Assembly: GCF_023101685.1 (NCBI RefSeq)
Contig: NZ_CP082164.1
Span: 310,001 to 374,000 of the forward strand
Reading direction: 5' to 3'
DNA from: Bradyrhizobium sp. 186
GTDB lineage: Bacteria; Pseudomonadota; Alphaproteobacteria; Rhizobiales; Xanthobacteraceae
Length of the DNA: 64,000 nucleotides
The notes beneath the pieces were generated by a model. The model saw only the letters and a program-made list of their open reading frames with translations, was not told the DNA's origin and did no database searches. The position numbers were made by a program, and so were the translations under genes. Numbering within the stretch: position 1 is the first letter of the stretch; each line of letters starts with the position of its first letter. Below are positions 1-7,431 of this stretch, piece after piece.

Positions 1-263
1 AGCGTCTCTCGATCCGCGATCAGTCCAGCCGCTGGGGCTCCTGCACCTCGGCGGGCTCGCTGTCGTTCTCCTGGCGCCTGATCCTCGCGCCCCCCTTCGT
101 GCTCGACTATCTCGCCGCGCACGAGGTCGCCCATCTCGTCGAGATGAACCACTCGGCGCGGTTCTGGCGGGTGTGCGGGAAGGCCTGCCCGTCAATGGAG
201 CGCGCCAAGAAGTGGCTCGATACGCACGGCAATGACCTGCACCGGTACGGGGCCGAGGATTAG
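1..263 (+). CDS. YgjP/DUF45-type zinc metallopeptidase, C-terminal part (5' end outside window)
   Basis: The window opens inside this gene; codons are in phase from base 3 and end at TAG 261-263. The visible 86 residues contain the family pattern SSRWGSC, then a WRLILAPP segment and the zinc-binding AHEVAH (HExxH type) followed by MNHSARFW. This arrangement is characteristic of the YgjP/SprT-like DUF45 metallopeptidases. Substrates of the family are poorly defined, so only the fold and the presumed zinc-dependent peptidase activity can be stated. The zinc-binding core is intact. The start, full length and upstream neighbours are not visible. Confidence 0.85.
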   Translation, partial: RLSIRDQSSRWGSCTSAGSLSFSWRLILAPPFVLDYLAAHEVAHLVEMNHSARFWRVCGKACPSMERAKKWLDTHGNDLHRYGAED

Positions 264-623
264 GACTCGGTGCTGATCGAGTAGACGCTGTCGTCGCCCG
301 GCTTGACCGGGCGACCCAGTACGTCGCAGCGGTCGTTGTGAATCTCGATGTCTCGGATACTGGATTCCCCGCCGGAGCCTGTCATCGGCCTCGCCGAAGG
401 CGAGACCCGGTGGCGGGGAATGACGGTTGAGGATAAGGACGTTTTCGCGTTTTCGCGCGACTTATCCCATACGCTGCGGTAATTGCGCGGCGTTCGTTAT
501 TTGCCCCGCCGCCTCAAAGCTTTCGTTCGATCCACCGCGCATCGCGCCGGCAATCACCGGCTACTGTGCATGGGGTTGTTTTCGCGTTTTTTGTTTTGAG
601 GCCATCAGGACCTCAGGCCGAAT
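264..623. repeat. Gene-free gap with two palindromes
   Basis: No credible gene is seen here. A perfect 9-bp stem (GTCGCCCGG / CCGGGCGAC, 5-base loop) lies at 293-315, just after the metallopeptidase stop. A second long palindrome runs from ATTCCCCGCC at 364 to GGCGGGGAAT ending at 421, with an inner CTCGCC/GGCGAG stem. They sit between convergent genes and probably act as bidirectional terminators or REP-like repeats. Bases 430-623 show nothing recognisable. Confidence 0.6.
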
Positions 624-2834
624 CTACCTGTTCCCGCCGAACAGCCGGTCCATCAACCAGCCATCGAGTCCTGCCGCGGCCTCCGGCCGCGCATTGGCGC
701 GCGTGGGGGGCGGGCGATAGCTGCCATTGTTGGCCGGCGCTGGCGCTGCCGGTGTCGGCGGCGACACTTGCGAGGCGGCTTGCGCGAGGTTCGACAGACC
801 CCAGCCGCCTTGCGAGCTCGGCAGGTTTGCGACCGGTACGCCGTCGTGCGCCGTGCGCATGAAGCGCGACCAGACCTCCACCGGCAGGCCGCCGCCGGTC
901 GCCTTCTTGGTCGGCGAGTTGTCGTCATTGCCGAGCCAGACGCCGGTGACGAGGTTGGCGGTGTAGCCGATGAACCAGGCGTCGCGGTAATCCTGGCTGG
1001 TGCCGGTCTTGCCGGCCGCCGGCCAGCCCGGGATCTCCGCCTTCTTCGCGGTGCCGGAGATCAGCGTCTCCCGCATCATCGTGTTCATCATCCCGACCAT
1101 GCGCGGATCGATCACCTGATTACGCTCGTCAGCCTGGCGCATGTAGAGCAGCTTGCCGTCGAGCGTCTTGATCCGTCTCACCACATGCGGCGCCACCGCG
1201 AAGCCGCCATTGGCGAACGGTGCATAGGCGCCGACGAGTTCGACGACCGAGACCTCGGAGGTGCCGAGCGCGATCGAGGCATTGGGCTCGAGCTTCGAGG
1301 AGATGCCGAGCCGGTGCGCGGTGCGCACCACGTTTTTTGGTCCGACCTCGAGGCCGAGGCGAATTGCGACGGTGTTGAGCGACATCGCGAGCGCCTGCGT
1401 CAGCGTCACGGCGCCGAAATATTCATGCGTGTAGTTCTCTGGCTTCCAGCCCTTGACCTCGATCGGCGCGTCCTGGCGGATCGTGTCCGGCGTCAGCCCC
1501 TGCTCGAGCGCGGTCAGATAGACGAACGGCTTGAAAGAGGAGCCCGGCTGGCGCTTGGCGGTGACCGCGCGATTGTATTGGCTGTCGGCATAATTGCGCC
1601 CGCCGACCATGGCCCGTACCGCGCCGTCCGGCGTCATCGCCACCAGTGCGCCCTGGCTGACATTGAACTTCACGCTCTTGGCCGCGAGCTCGTCGATGAT
1701 GGCGGCTTCTGCCACGCTCTGAAGCTTTGGGTCGATCGTGGTCTCGACTGTGATGCTCTGGTCGATCTGGCCGACGAGATCGTCCAGCACCTCGCCGATC
1801 CAGTCGGCGACGTAGTTCACCGTGCCGGCGCCGACAGGCTTCACGTTGTAGGAGGGATGGCCGATCGAGGCCTGCGCCTGCGCTTCGGTGATGAATTTTG
1901 CATCCGCCATCGCCGTGAGCACGATCCGCGCGCGCTGCTCGGCGCCTTCCGGATTGCGGTTCGGCGCGAGCCGCGAGGGCGATTTGACGAGGCCGGCTAG
2001 CATCGCGGCTTCGGCGACGGTGACGTTCTTGGCCGACTTGCCGAAATAGCGTTGTGCCGCAGCCTCGACGCCGTAGGCGCCGGAGCCGAAATAGACGCGG
2101 TTGAGATAGAGTTCGAGGATCTCGTTCTTGGAATGCTTGCGCTCCAGCCAGATCGCGAGCTCCGCCTCCTGCAGCTTGCGCTGCATGGTGCGTTCCTGGG
2201 TCAGGAACAGGTTCTTCGCGAGTTGCTGCGTCAGCGTCGAGCCGCCCTGCGATACGCCGCGATGGAGGACATTCGTAACGGCGGCGCGCAAAATGCCGAT
2301 CGGGTCGATGCCGAAATGCGAATAGAAGCGGCGGTCTTCGATCGCGATGAACGCCTTGGGCAAATAAGGCGGCAGGTCCTTCAGCGAAACGTTGGCGCCG
2401 GCCATCTCGCCGCGCTGCGCCAGCATACTGCCGTCGATGCCGACGATCTGGATTGTGGGCGGGCGTTTGGGGATCTCTAGCGACTGAATCGGCGGCAGAT
2501 GGGCGCCGACCCAGATTACGACGCCGATCACGGCGATTCCGCCCCAGAGACCCAGCACCGCGCCCCAATAGACCAGGCGGCCGATGCCGAAACCGCCGCG
2601 CGACTTCGACCGGTGCTTGGCGCCGCTGCGGCCGGCCGGCGCCTTCCGCTCACGCGGCGGCTCGCCGCCGGAATTCTCGCTCTTGCGCTTGGCGGACGAT
2701 TTCGCGGATTTTTTTGGCTTGTCGTCGGCGTTGGGGATGCGGTCCGCCACCGTCAGGCGCAGATCGGCGAGCGCCGCGGGCAAGCCGAATAGCGGCTCCT
2801 TCCGCCCGCCGCCCTTTTTCTTTCCCCACGCCAT
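624..2834 (-). CDS. Penicillin-binding protein 1A, bifunctional transglycosylase/transpeptidase
   Basis: Class A PBP of 736 residues that polymerises lipid II and cross-links peptidoglycan at the periplasmic face of the inner membrane. In order: a basic Lys/Arg/Ser-rich cytoplasmic tail (1-85), one membrane segment (about 86-110), a GT51 glycosyltransferase domain with EDRRFYSHFGID (catalytic Glu about 166) and GGSTLTQQLAKN, then a transpeptidase domain with SSFK (about 432-435), SLN (about 485-487) and KTGTS (about 609-613). The C-terminus is Pro/Ala-rich and probably disordered. All catalytic motifs are present. Length fits class A PBPs; the long charged N-terminal tail is the only notable variation. 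It is transcribed alone, away from the DUF1330 gene. Confidence 0.95.
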   Translation of the reverse strand: MAWGKKKGGGRKEPLFGLPAALADLRLTVADRIPNADDKPKKSAKSSAKRKSENSGGEPPRERKAPAGRSGAKHRSKSRGGFGIGRLVYWGAVLGLWGGIAVIGVVIWVGAHLPPIQSLEIPKRPPTIQIVGIDGSMLAQRGEMAGANVSLKDLPPYLPKAFIAIEDRRFYSHFGIDPIGILRAAVTNVLHRGVSQGGSTLTQQLAKNLFLTQERTMQRKLQEAELAIWLERKHSKNEILELYLNRVYFGSGAYGVEAAAQRYFGKSAKNVTVAEAAMLAGLVKSPSRLAPNRNPEGAEQRARIVLTAMADAKFITEAQAQASIGHPSYNVKPVGAGTVNYVADWIGEVLDDLVGQIDQSITVETTIDPKLQSVAEAAIIDELAAKSVKFNVSQGALVAMTPDGAVRAMVGGRNYADSQYNRAVTAKRQPGSSFKPFVYLTALEQGLTPDTIRQDAPIEVKGWKPENYTHEYFGAVTLTQALAMSLNTVAIRLGLEVGPKNVVRTAHRLGISSKLEPNASIALGTSEVSVVELVGAYAPFANGGFAVAPHVVRRIKTLDGKLLYMRQADERNQVIDPRMVGMMNTMMRETLISGTAKKAEIPGWPAAGKTGTSQDYRDAWFIGYTANLVTGVWLGNDDNSPTKKATGGGLPVEVWSRFMRTAHDGVPVANLPSSQGGWGLSNLAQAASQVSPPTPAAPAPANNGSYRPPPTRANARPEAAAGLDGWLMDRLFGGNR

Positions 2835-3000
2835 ACGAAAAACGCCCGGTCAGCCCGCCCCGCCGCACGCTAGCGGTCGCTGTTTAAGGCCCGGTTACCC
2901 GGAGCTTAACGCGCGATTAGGAGGTGCGGCATTCGTCCGCCGCAGTTCCGTTAGTGCGGCGGGGAAGCTAGGATCGGCGGCACAAAAAGAGGGAACCCGC

Positions 3001-3426
3001 ATGGGCCATATCGATCCGACCAAGGAGATTTTCGCGCAATTCCGGGAGAACGACCGCCCCGGCCCGATCCACATGCTCAACCTGGTACGGCTGCGCAAAG
3101 AGGCGGCCTATCCGGACGGCCGCAAGGCAAGCGGCGCGGAAGCCTATGCGGCCTATGGCCGCGAGAGCGGCCCGGTGTTCGAACGCCTCGGCGGCCGCAT
3201 CGTCTGGCAAGGCAAATTCGAGTTGATGCTGATCGGTCCGCAGGAAGAGCGCTGGGACCACTGCTTCATCGCCGAATATCCAAGCGTCAGCGCCTTCGTC
3301 GAGATGATCCGCGATTCCGTCTATCGCGAAGCGGTCAAGCATCGCCAAGCCGCGGTGGAGGATTCGCTGCTGATCCGGCACGCGGTGCTGCCGGTGGGGA
3401 AGAACTTTGGCGAGGTGCCGGATTGA
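3001..3426 (+). CDS. DUF1330 family protein
   Basis: A 141-residue small cytoplasmic protein starting at ATG 3001 (MGHIDPTKEIF). The same frame is open much further upstream, but that part overlaps the divergent PBP gene and has no coding character. The pattern MLNLVRLR near residue 24, followed by a single alpha/beta repeat with a conserved FIAEYPS segment, matches the DUF1330 dimeric alpha-beta barrel family. Function is not established; related folds are ligand-binding or small oxygenase-like proteins. It stands alone and is followed by a palindromic repeat that probably terminates both it and the convergent pseudogene. Confidence 0.8.
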   Translation: MGHIDPTKEIFAQFRENDRPGPIHMLNLVRLRKEAAYPDGRKASGAEAYAAYGRESGPVFERLGGRIVWQGKFELMLIGPQEERWDHCFIAEYPSVSAFVEMIRDSVYREAVKHRQAAVEDSLLIRHAVLPVGKNFGEVPD

Positions 3427-3431
3427 TTTCC

Positions 3432-3518
3432 CGTCATGGCCGGGCTTGACCCGGCCATCCACGCCCTTTCTTTGTCGGCCTAAGAACGTGGATGCCCGGG
3501 ACAAGCCCGGGCACGACG
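3432..3518. repeat. Palindromic intergenic repeat
   Basis: Inverted repeats GGCCGGGCTTGACCCGGCC and CCCGGGACAAGCCCGGG flank a second pair (CATCCACG / CGTGGATG). The structure lies between the convergent DUF1330 gene and the broken binding-protein gene, so a bidirectional terminator role is plausible. It belongs to the group of GTC-gacgac-ended repeats seen elsewhere in the window. Confidence 0.7.
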
Positions 3519-3542
3519 TCGTTGAGACACTCTTGCCTTTGA

Positions 3543-4769
3543 CTAACCCGCCGGACCTGCATCTTCCAGGATCGGGCCGAACAGCTCCCAGCGCTCGCCG
3601 TTGAACTTCATCATCTGAAGCTGCTTGTTGACGCGGTAGTCGGTCGGCGAGGTGTTGGCCTTGATGCCGGGCAGCGCGATGTCGCTGGTGACGTCCTTGA
3701 GCGAAGCGGCCTGCTTCATGACGTTTTCGCGCATCAAGTCGTCGCCACACTGCTTCAGGACGTGAGCGAGAAGCTGGGCGGTGCCATAGCCGTAGGTGTT
3801 GAAGTTCGAGTCCTTGTCGCCGTCCGGATAGTACTTCGCCATGAAGTCAAAATACTTCTTCAGGCCGGCGTCGTCCTTCCAGGTCGGATCGAGCGGGTCC
3901 TTGCCGTAGTTGACGCTGATGACGCCCTTGGCGGCATCGAGCCCTGCCGGCTTTATCACCGCGCCGACCGAGGTGGCATTGATGTCGACGATCTGCACCG
4001 GATGCCAGCCGATCTCGGCGATCTTCTTGATTGCCTGCGCGGCCTGCTTCGGCGTGGTGGCGCTGAAGAACAGATCGGCGCCGGCATCCTTGATCTTGAG
4101 GATCTGCGAGTCGATGGTCGGATCGGAGACCTCGTAGGAGGCTTCCGTGACGATCATCTTGGCAGCGTTGCCGCCAAGGCCGGCCTTGATGCCGTTCAGA
4201 TAGTCCTTGCCGAGATCGTCGTTCTGATAGATCACGCCGATCTTTGCGTTCGGATATTCCTTCAGGATGTACTGGCCGTAGATGCTGCCCTCGACGAAAT
4301 AGTTGGGGTTGTAGCCCATCGTCCACGGGAAATTCTTCGGGTTGGTGAACTTCGAGGCGCCGGTGGCCGCGAACAGCTGCGGCACCTTCTTGGAATTGAG
4401 ATATTTCTGCACGGCCGCGTTCGAAGGCGTGCCGATGATCTGGAAGGTCAGGAGCACCTCGTCGCTCTCGACCAGCTTGCGCACCTACTCCACCGCTTTC
4501 GGTGGCGAATAGGCGTCGTCATACTGGATCAAATTGATCTTGCGGCCGTTGATGCCGCCCTGGTCGTTAATCATCTTGAAGTAAGCGGCTTGGGTCTTGC
4601 CAATCGACGCATAGGCCGATGCCGGTCCCGAGAATGGCACAGTCTGGCCGACCTTGATCTCGGTATCGGTCGCACCCGGATCATATTTTTTCTGGGCATT
4701 GGCCGCAGAGAGCGACAGCGCCAAAGCCAGCGCCGTTCCCGTGACCAGATGCCGAATTCCATTCCTCAT
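3543..4769 (-). pseudogene. Branched-chain amino acid-type ABC substrate-binding protein, broken by an in-frame amber codon
   Basis: Translation begins at ATG 4767-4769 behind a GAGGA ribosome site and a signal peptide (LALALSLSAANAQ). The reading frame stops at TAG 4485-4487, after SPPKAVE, then continues in the same frame to 3543 with no further damage. The intact neighbouring paralogue has CAG (Gln) at this position (SPPKTVEQVRK), so a single C-to-T change explains the break. The remaining sequence is a typical periplasmic type I binding protein (DUF3359/LivK-like), about 408 residues if read through. It could be a recent pseudogene, a sequencing error, or a two-part relic; a working full-length product would need amber suppression. 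It lies downstream of, and in tandem with, its paralogue. Confidence 0.85.
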
Positions 4770-4938
4770 ACGCAGTTTCCTCGTTTTGTTTTTGTCGGTG
4801 ATCTGCCGGGCGCGCTGCTGCGCGTCCGGCGTCATCGCTGCTCGGGAGTGTGGAGGAGCCGTTGCTGCAACGCAAGGTGGGCGCGTGCCCGCAGTTCGTA
4901 GGGTGGGTTACGCTTCGCCAACCCACCCTACGAAGCAG

Positions 4939-6165
4939 CTAACCCGCCGGACCTGCGTCCTCGATGATCGGGCCGAACAGCTCCCAGCGTTCGCCGTTGA
5001 ACTTCATCATCTGCATCTGCTTGTTGACGCGATAATCGTTCGGGCCGGTGTTGATCTTGATGCCGGGCAGCGCGAAACTCGGCGTGAAATCTTTGATGTT
5101 GGCGACCTGCCTCATGACGTTCTCGCGCGTCAGGTCGTCGCCGCATTGCTTCAGCACCTGCGTCAGCAACTCGGCCACCGAATAGGCATAGGTGTTGACG
5201 GTGTTGAGCTTGTCACCCTCGGGGAAATACTTGTCCATGAAGGCGAAGAAGGCCTTCACGCCCGGATCGTCCTTCCACTGCGGATCGCTCGGCTCCTTGC
5301 CATATTGGGTCGAGATGATGCCCTTGGAGATGTCGAGGCCGGCCGGCTTCAGCGTCGCCGAGATCGGACTCGCATTGATGTCGAGGATGTGCACCGGCGT
5401 CCAGCCGAGCTCGGCCACCTTCTTGATTGCCTGCGCCGCGAACTTCGGTGTCGAGGCATCGTAGAAAAGATCGGCGCCCAGCGACTTCAGCTTGACCACC
5501 TGCGAGTCCACCGTCGGATCGGTGACCTCGTAGGAGACCTCGCCGACGATCATGCCGGCAGCCTTGTCGCCCAAACCGCTCTTCAGGCCCGCGAGATAGT
5601 CGCGGCCCATGTCGTCGTTCTGGTAGAGCACGCCGATCTTGGCGTTGGGGTGATTGGCGAGAATGTACTTTGCGTAGATGCGGCCCTCGGACACGTAGTT
5701 GGGATTATAAGCGATGGTCCAGGGATAGTTCTGCGGATCGTTGAAGCGCGCGGCGCCGGTGGAAGCCAGCAGCTGCGGCACCTTCTTGCCGTTGAGATAT
5801 TTTTGCACTGCGGCGTTCGCCGCGGTGCCGATGAGCTGGAAGGTGAAGAGCACCTCGTCGCCTTCGACCAGCTTGCGCACCTGCTCGACCGTCTTCGGCG
5901 GCGAGTAGGCGTCGTCATACTGGATCAGGTTGATCTTGCGGCCGTTGATGCCGCCCTGGTCGTTGATCATCTTGAAATAGGCGGCCTGGGTCTTGCCGAT
6001 ATTGGCGTAGACGGAGTAGGCGCCGGAGAACGGCACGGTCTGGCCGATCTTGATCTCGGTGTCGCTCGCACCGGTGTCGTATTTCTTCTGTGCGATGGCT
6101 TGGCTGGCGGAGAACGCGAAGGCGAGCGCCGCCGTGGCAGCGATGAAGGCTCTGCGATTGTTCAT
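4939..6165 (-). CDS. Branched-chain amino acid-type ABC transporter substrate-binding protein
   Basis: Periplasmic ligand-binding protein of 408 residues. The start is taken at ATG 6163-6165, preceded by AGGAGG with good spacing; the frame is open 19 codons further, but no ribosome site supports that. The N-terminus MNNRRAFIAATAALAFAF ending in AIAQ is a signal peptide with a Tat-like twin Arg. The mature protein (KKYDTGASDTEIKIGQTVPFSG) is a Periplasmic Binding Protein type I domain as in LivJ/LivK. No permease or ATPase genes are adjacent, so it is an orphan binding protein; the ligand cannot be deduced. The neighbour at 3543-4769 is a close tandem copy. Confidence 0.9.
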   Translation of the reverse strand: MNNRRAFIAATAALAFAFSASQAIAQKKYDTGASDTEIKIGQTVPFSGAYSVYANIGKTQAAYFKMINDQGGINGRKINLIQYDDAYSPPKTVEQVRKLVEGDEVLFTFQLIGTAANAAVQKYLNGKKVPQLLASTGAARFNDPQNYPWTIAYNPNYVSEGRIYAKYILANHPNAKIGVLYQNDDMGRDYLAGLKSGLGDKAAGMIVGEVSYEVTDPTVDSQVVKLKSLGADLFYDASTPKFAAQAIKKVAELGWTPVHILDINASPISATLKPAGLDISKGIISTQYGKEPSDPQWKDDPGVKAFFAFMDKYFPEGDKLNTVNTYAYSVAELLTQVLKQCGDDLTRENVMRQVANIKDFTPSFALPGIKINTGPNDYRVNKQMQMMKFNGERWELFGPIIEDAGPAG

Positions 6166-6298
6166 CTTGGGTTTTCCTCCTGACGGAATTTTCGGTCGAC
6201 GGTCTTTTTCCGTTGATTGCAACGGTCGCCATCGCTGCCGAAGATTGTGGAGGAAGGTCCGACGCCGCGCAAGGATCGCGACGCTGCGCCGTAGCGTC

Positions 6299-6676
6299 TC
6301 AGGCCAGGAACAGTGCTACCAGCGCGACCGCCGCCGGCAGGGCCTGGACGAGCAGGATGCGCGCGCTGACGGTTGCCGCGCCGTAAGCACCGGCGACGAT
6401 CACGCAGAGCAGGAAGAACGCCTTGATCTGGAACGCGAAGGCCGGGTTGCCGTGCATGAGGCCCCAGATCAGGCCGGCGGCGAGGAAGCCGTTATAGAGG
6501 CCCTGGTTGGCGGCCAGCACTTTTGTGATCTCGGCCTTCTCCGGCGTCTGGCGAAAGACCTTCAAGCCCAGCGGCTTGTCCCAGAGGAACATCTCGAGGA
6601 CGAGAAAGAAGACATGCAGGACGGCGACCAGCGCCACTGGGACATTGGCGATCAGAATCAAGTTGAGCTCCCCCAA
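6299..6676 (-). CDS. DUF1304 family membrane protein
   Basis: A 125-residue hydrophobic protein with four predicted membrane segments (about 8-28, 50-70, 78-98 and 104-124). It carries the DUF1304 pattern: HVFFLVLEMFLW near the N-terminus, and NQGLYNGFLAAGLIWG after the first loop. The family is found widely in bacteria as a small integral membrane protein without assigned function. It lies divergently from the alkyltransferase gene, with about 75 bases between them. Confidence 0.85.
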   Translation of the reverse strand: MGELNLILIANVPVALVAVLHVFFLVLEMFLWDKPLGLKVFRQTPEKAEITKVLAANQGLYNGFLAAGLIWGLMHGNPAFAFQIKAFFLLCVIVAGAYGAATVSARILLVQALPAAVALVALFLA

Positions 6677-6752
6677 AGCGTCAGCTTTCGGGTGGACGTT
6701 AGCATGCCCGGCATGGCAAGTGCGACACGTGTTTGGATGAAATGGTGTCGCA

Positions 6753-7283
6753 ATGGCCGGCCGATCAGCCTATCCGTCCGAAAGCTTTGACCTCGATCGG
6801 CTGGCGACGCCGATCGGGATCGCCCTGCTTGTCACCGATGCGGAAGGCGCGCTGCGCGCGCTCGACTGGGAGGACTACGAGCACCGGATGCGCGAGCTGC
6901 TGCGCCTGCATTATGGCGCGGTCGAGCTGCGCGAGCGTGCCGCGGCGGCTGCGGTGAAGGCCGCGCTGTCGGGCTATTTCGACGGCGATCTCGCGCAGCT
7001 TGCGTCGATCGCATGGCGCGTCGCCGGCACGCCGTTCCAGCGCAAGGTCTGGACCGCGCTGGCGCAAATTCCCGTTGGCACCACGCAAAGTTATGGCGCG
7101 CTCGCTGCCAGGCTCGACATGCCCAAAGCGGTTCGCGCCGTCGGCCATGCCAACGGCTCCAACCCGATCAGCGTCGTGCTGCCCTGTCACCGCCTGATCG
7201 GCGCAGATGGTTCGCTGGTGAAATATGGCGGCGGCCTGGAGCGCAAGCGCTGGCTGCTGCGGCATGAGGGCGTGGAGGTTTAG
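6753..7283 (+). CDS. ogt: Methylated-DNA--[protein]-cysteine S-methyltransferase
   Basis: A 176-residue suicide DNA-repair protein that moves the alkyl group from O6-alkylguanine onto its own cysteine. The C-terminal domain shows the helix-turn-helix stretch (TTQSYGALAARL), the Asn hinge (GHANGSNPISVVLPCHR) and the active-site PCHR, followed by GGLERKRWLLRHE. The N-terminal domain lacks the Cys cluster of Ada, so this is an Ogt-type stand-alone enzyme. The start at ATG 6753 has no strong ribosome site but fits family length. A palindromic repeat follows and separates it from convergent glnD. Confidence 0.92.
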   Translation: MAGRSAYPSESFDLDRLATPIGIALLVTDAEGALRALDWEDYEHRMRELLRLHYGAVELRERAAAAAVKAALSGYFDGDLAQLASIAWRVAGTPFQRKVWTALAQIPVGTTQSYGALAARLDMPKAVRAVGHANGSNPISVVLPCHRLIGADGSLVKYGGGLERKRWLLRHEGVEV

Positions 7284-7297
7284 CGTCTCTATCCCCT

Positions 7298-7403
7298 CGT
7301 CATTCCGGGGCGCGCGGAGCGCGAACCCGGAATCCATTCATCCACGTCATCGGTGGCGAGATGGATTCCGGGTTCGCCGCTGACGCGGCGCCCCGGAATG
7401 ACG
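7298..7403. repeat. Palindromic repeat between ogt and glnD
   Basis: The block opens with CGTCATTCCGGGGCGC and closes with GCGCCCCGGAATGACG. Inside it, AACCCGGAATCCAT is mirrored by ATGGATTCCGGGTT. It lies between two convergent genes and can fold on either strand, so it likely serves as a bidirectional terminator. A relative of the same family lies at 19146-19231. Confidence 0.75.
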
Positions 7404-7431
7404 AAAGGAGAGAGGCGCGCGCTTGCCGCCC

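Noticed and set aside
768..2000. A 410-codon open frame on the plus strand opposite the PBP1A gene
   Set aside because: It is the mirror of a high-GC gene with clear catalytic motifs and has the Arg/Gly/Asp-rich composition of antisense frames. No ribosome site.
4654..6183. A 509-codon plus-strand frame over the binding-protein genes
   Set aside because: It is antisense to a convincing binding-protein gene. It also crosses the neighbouring pseudogene's start, and has no recognisable domain.
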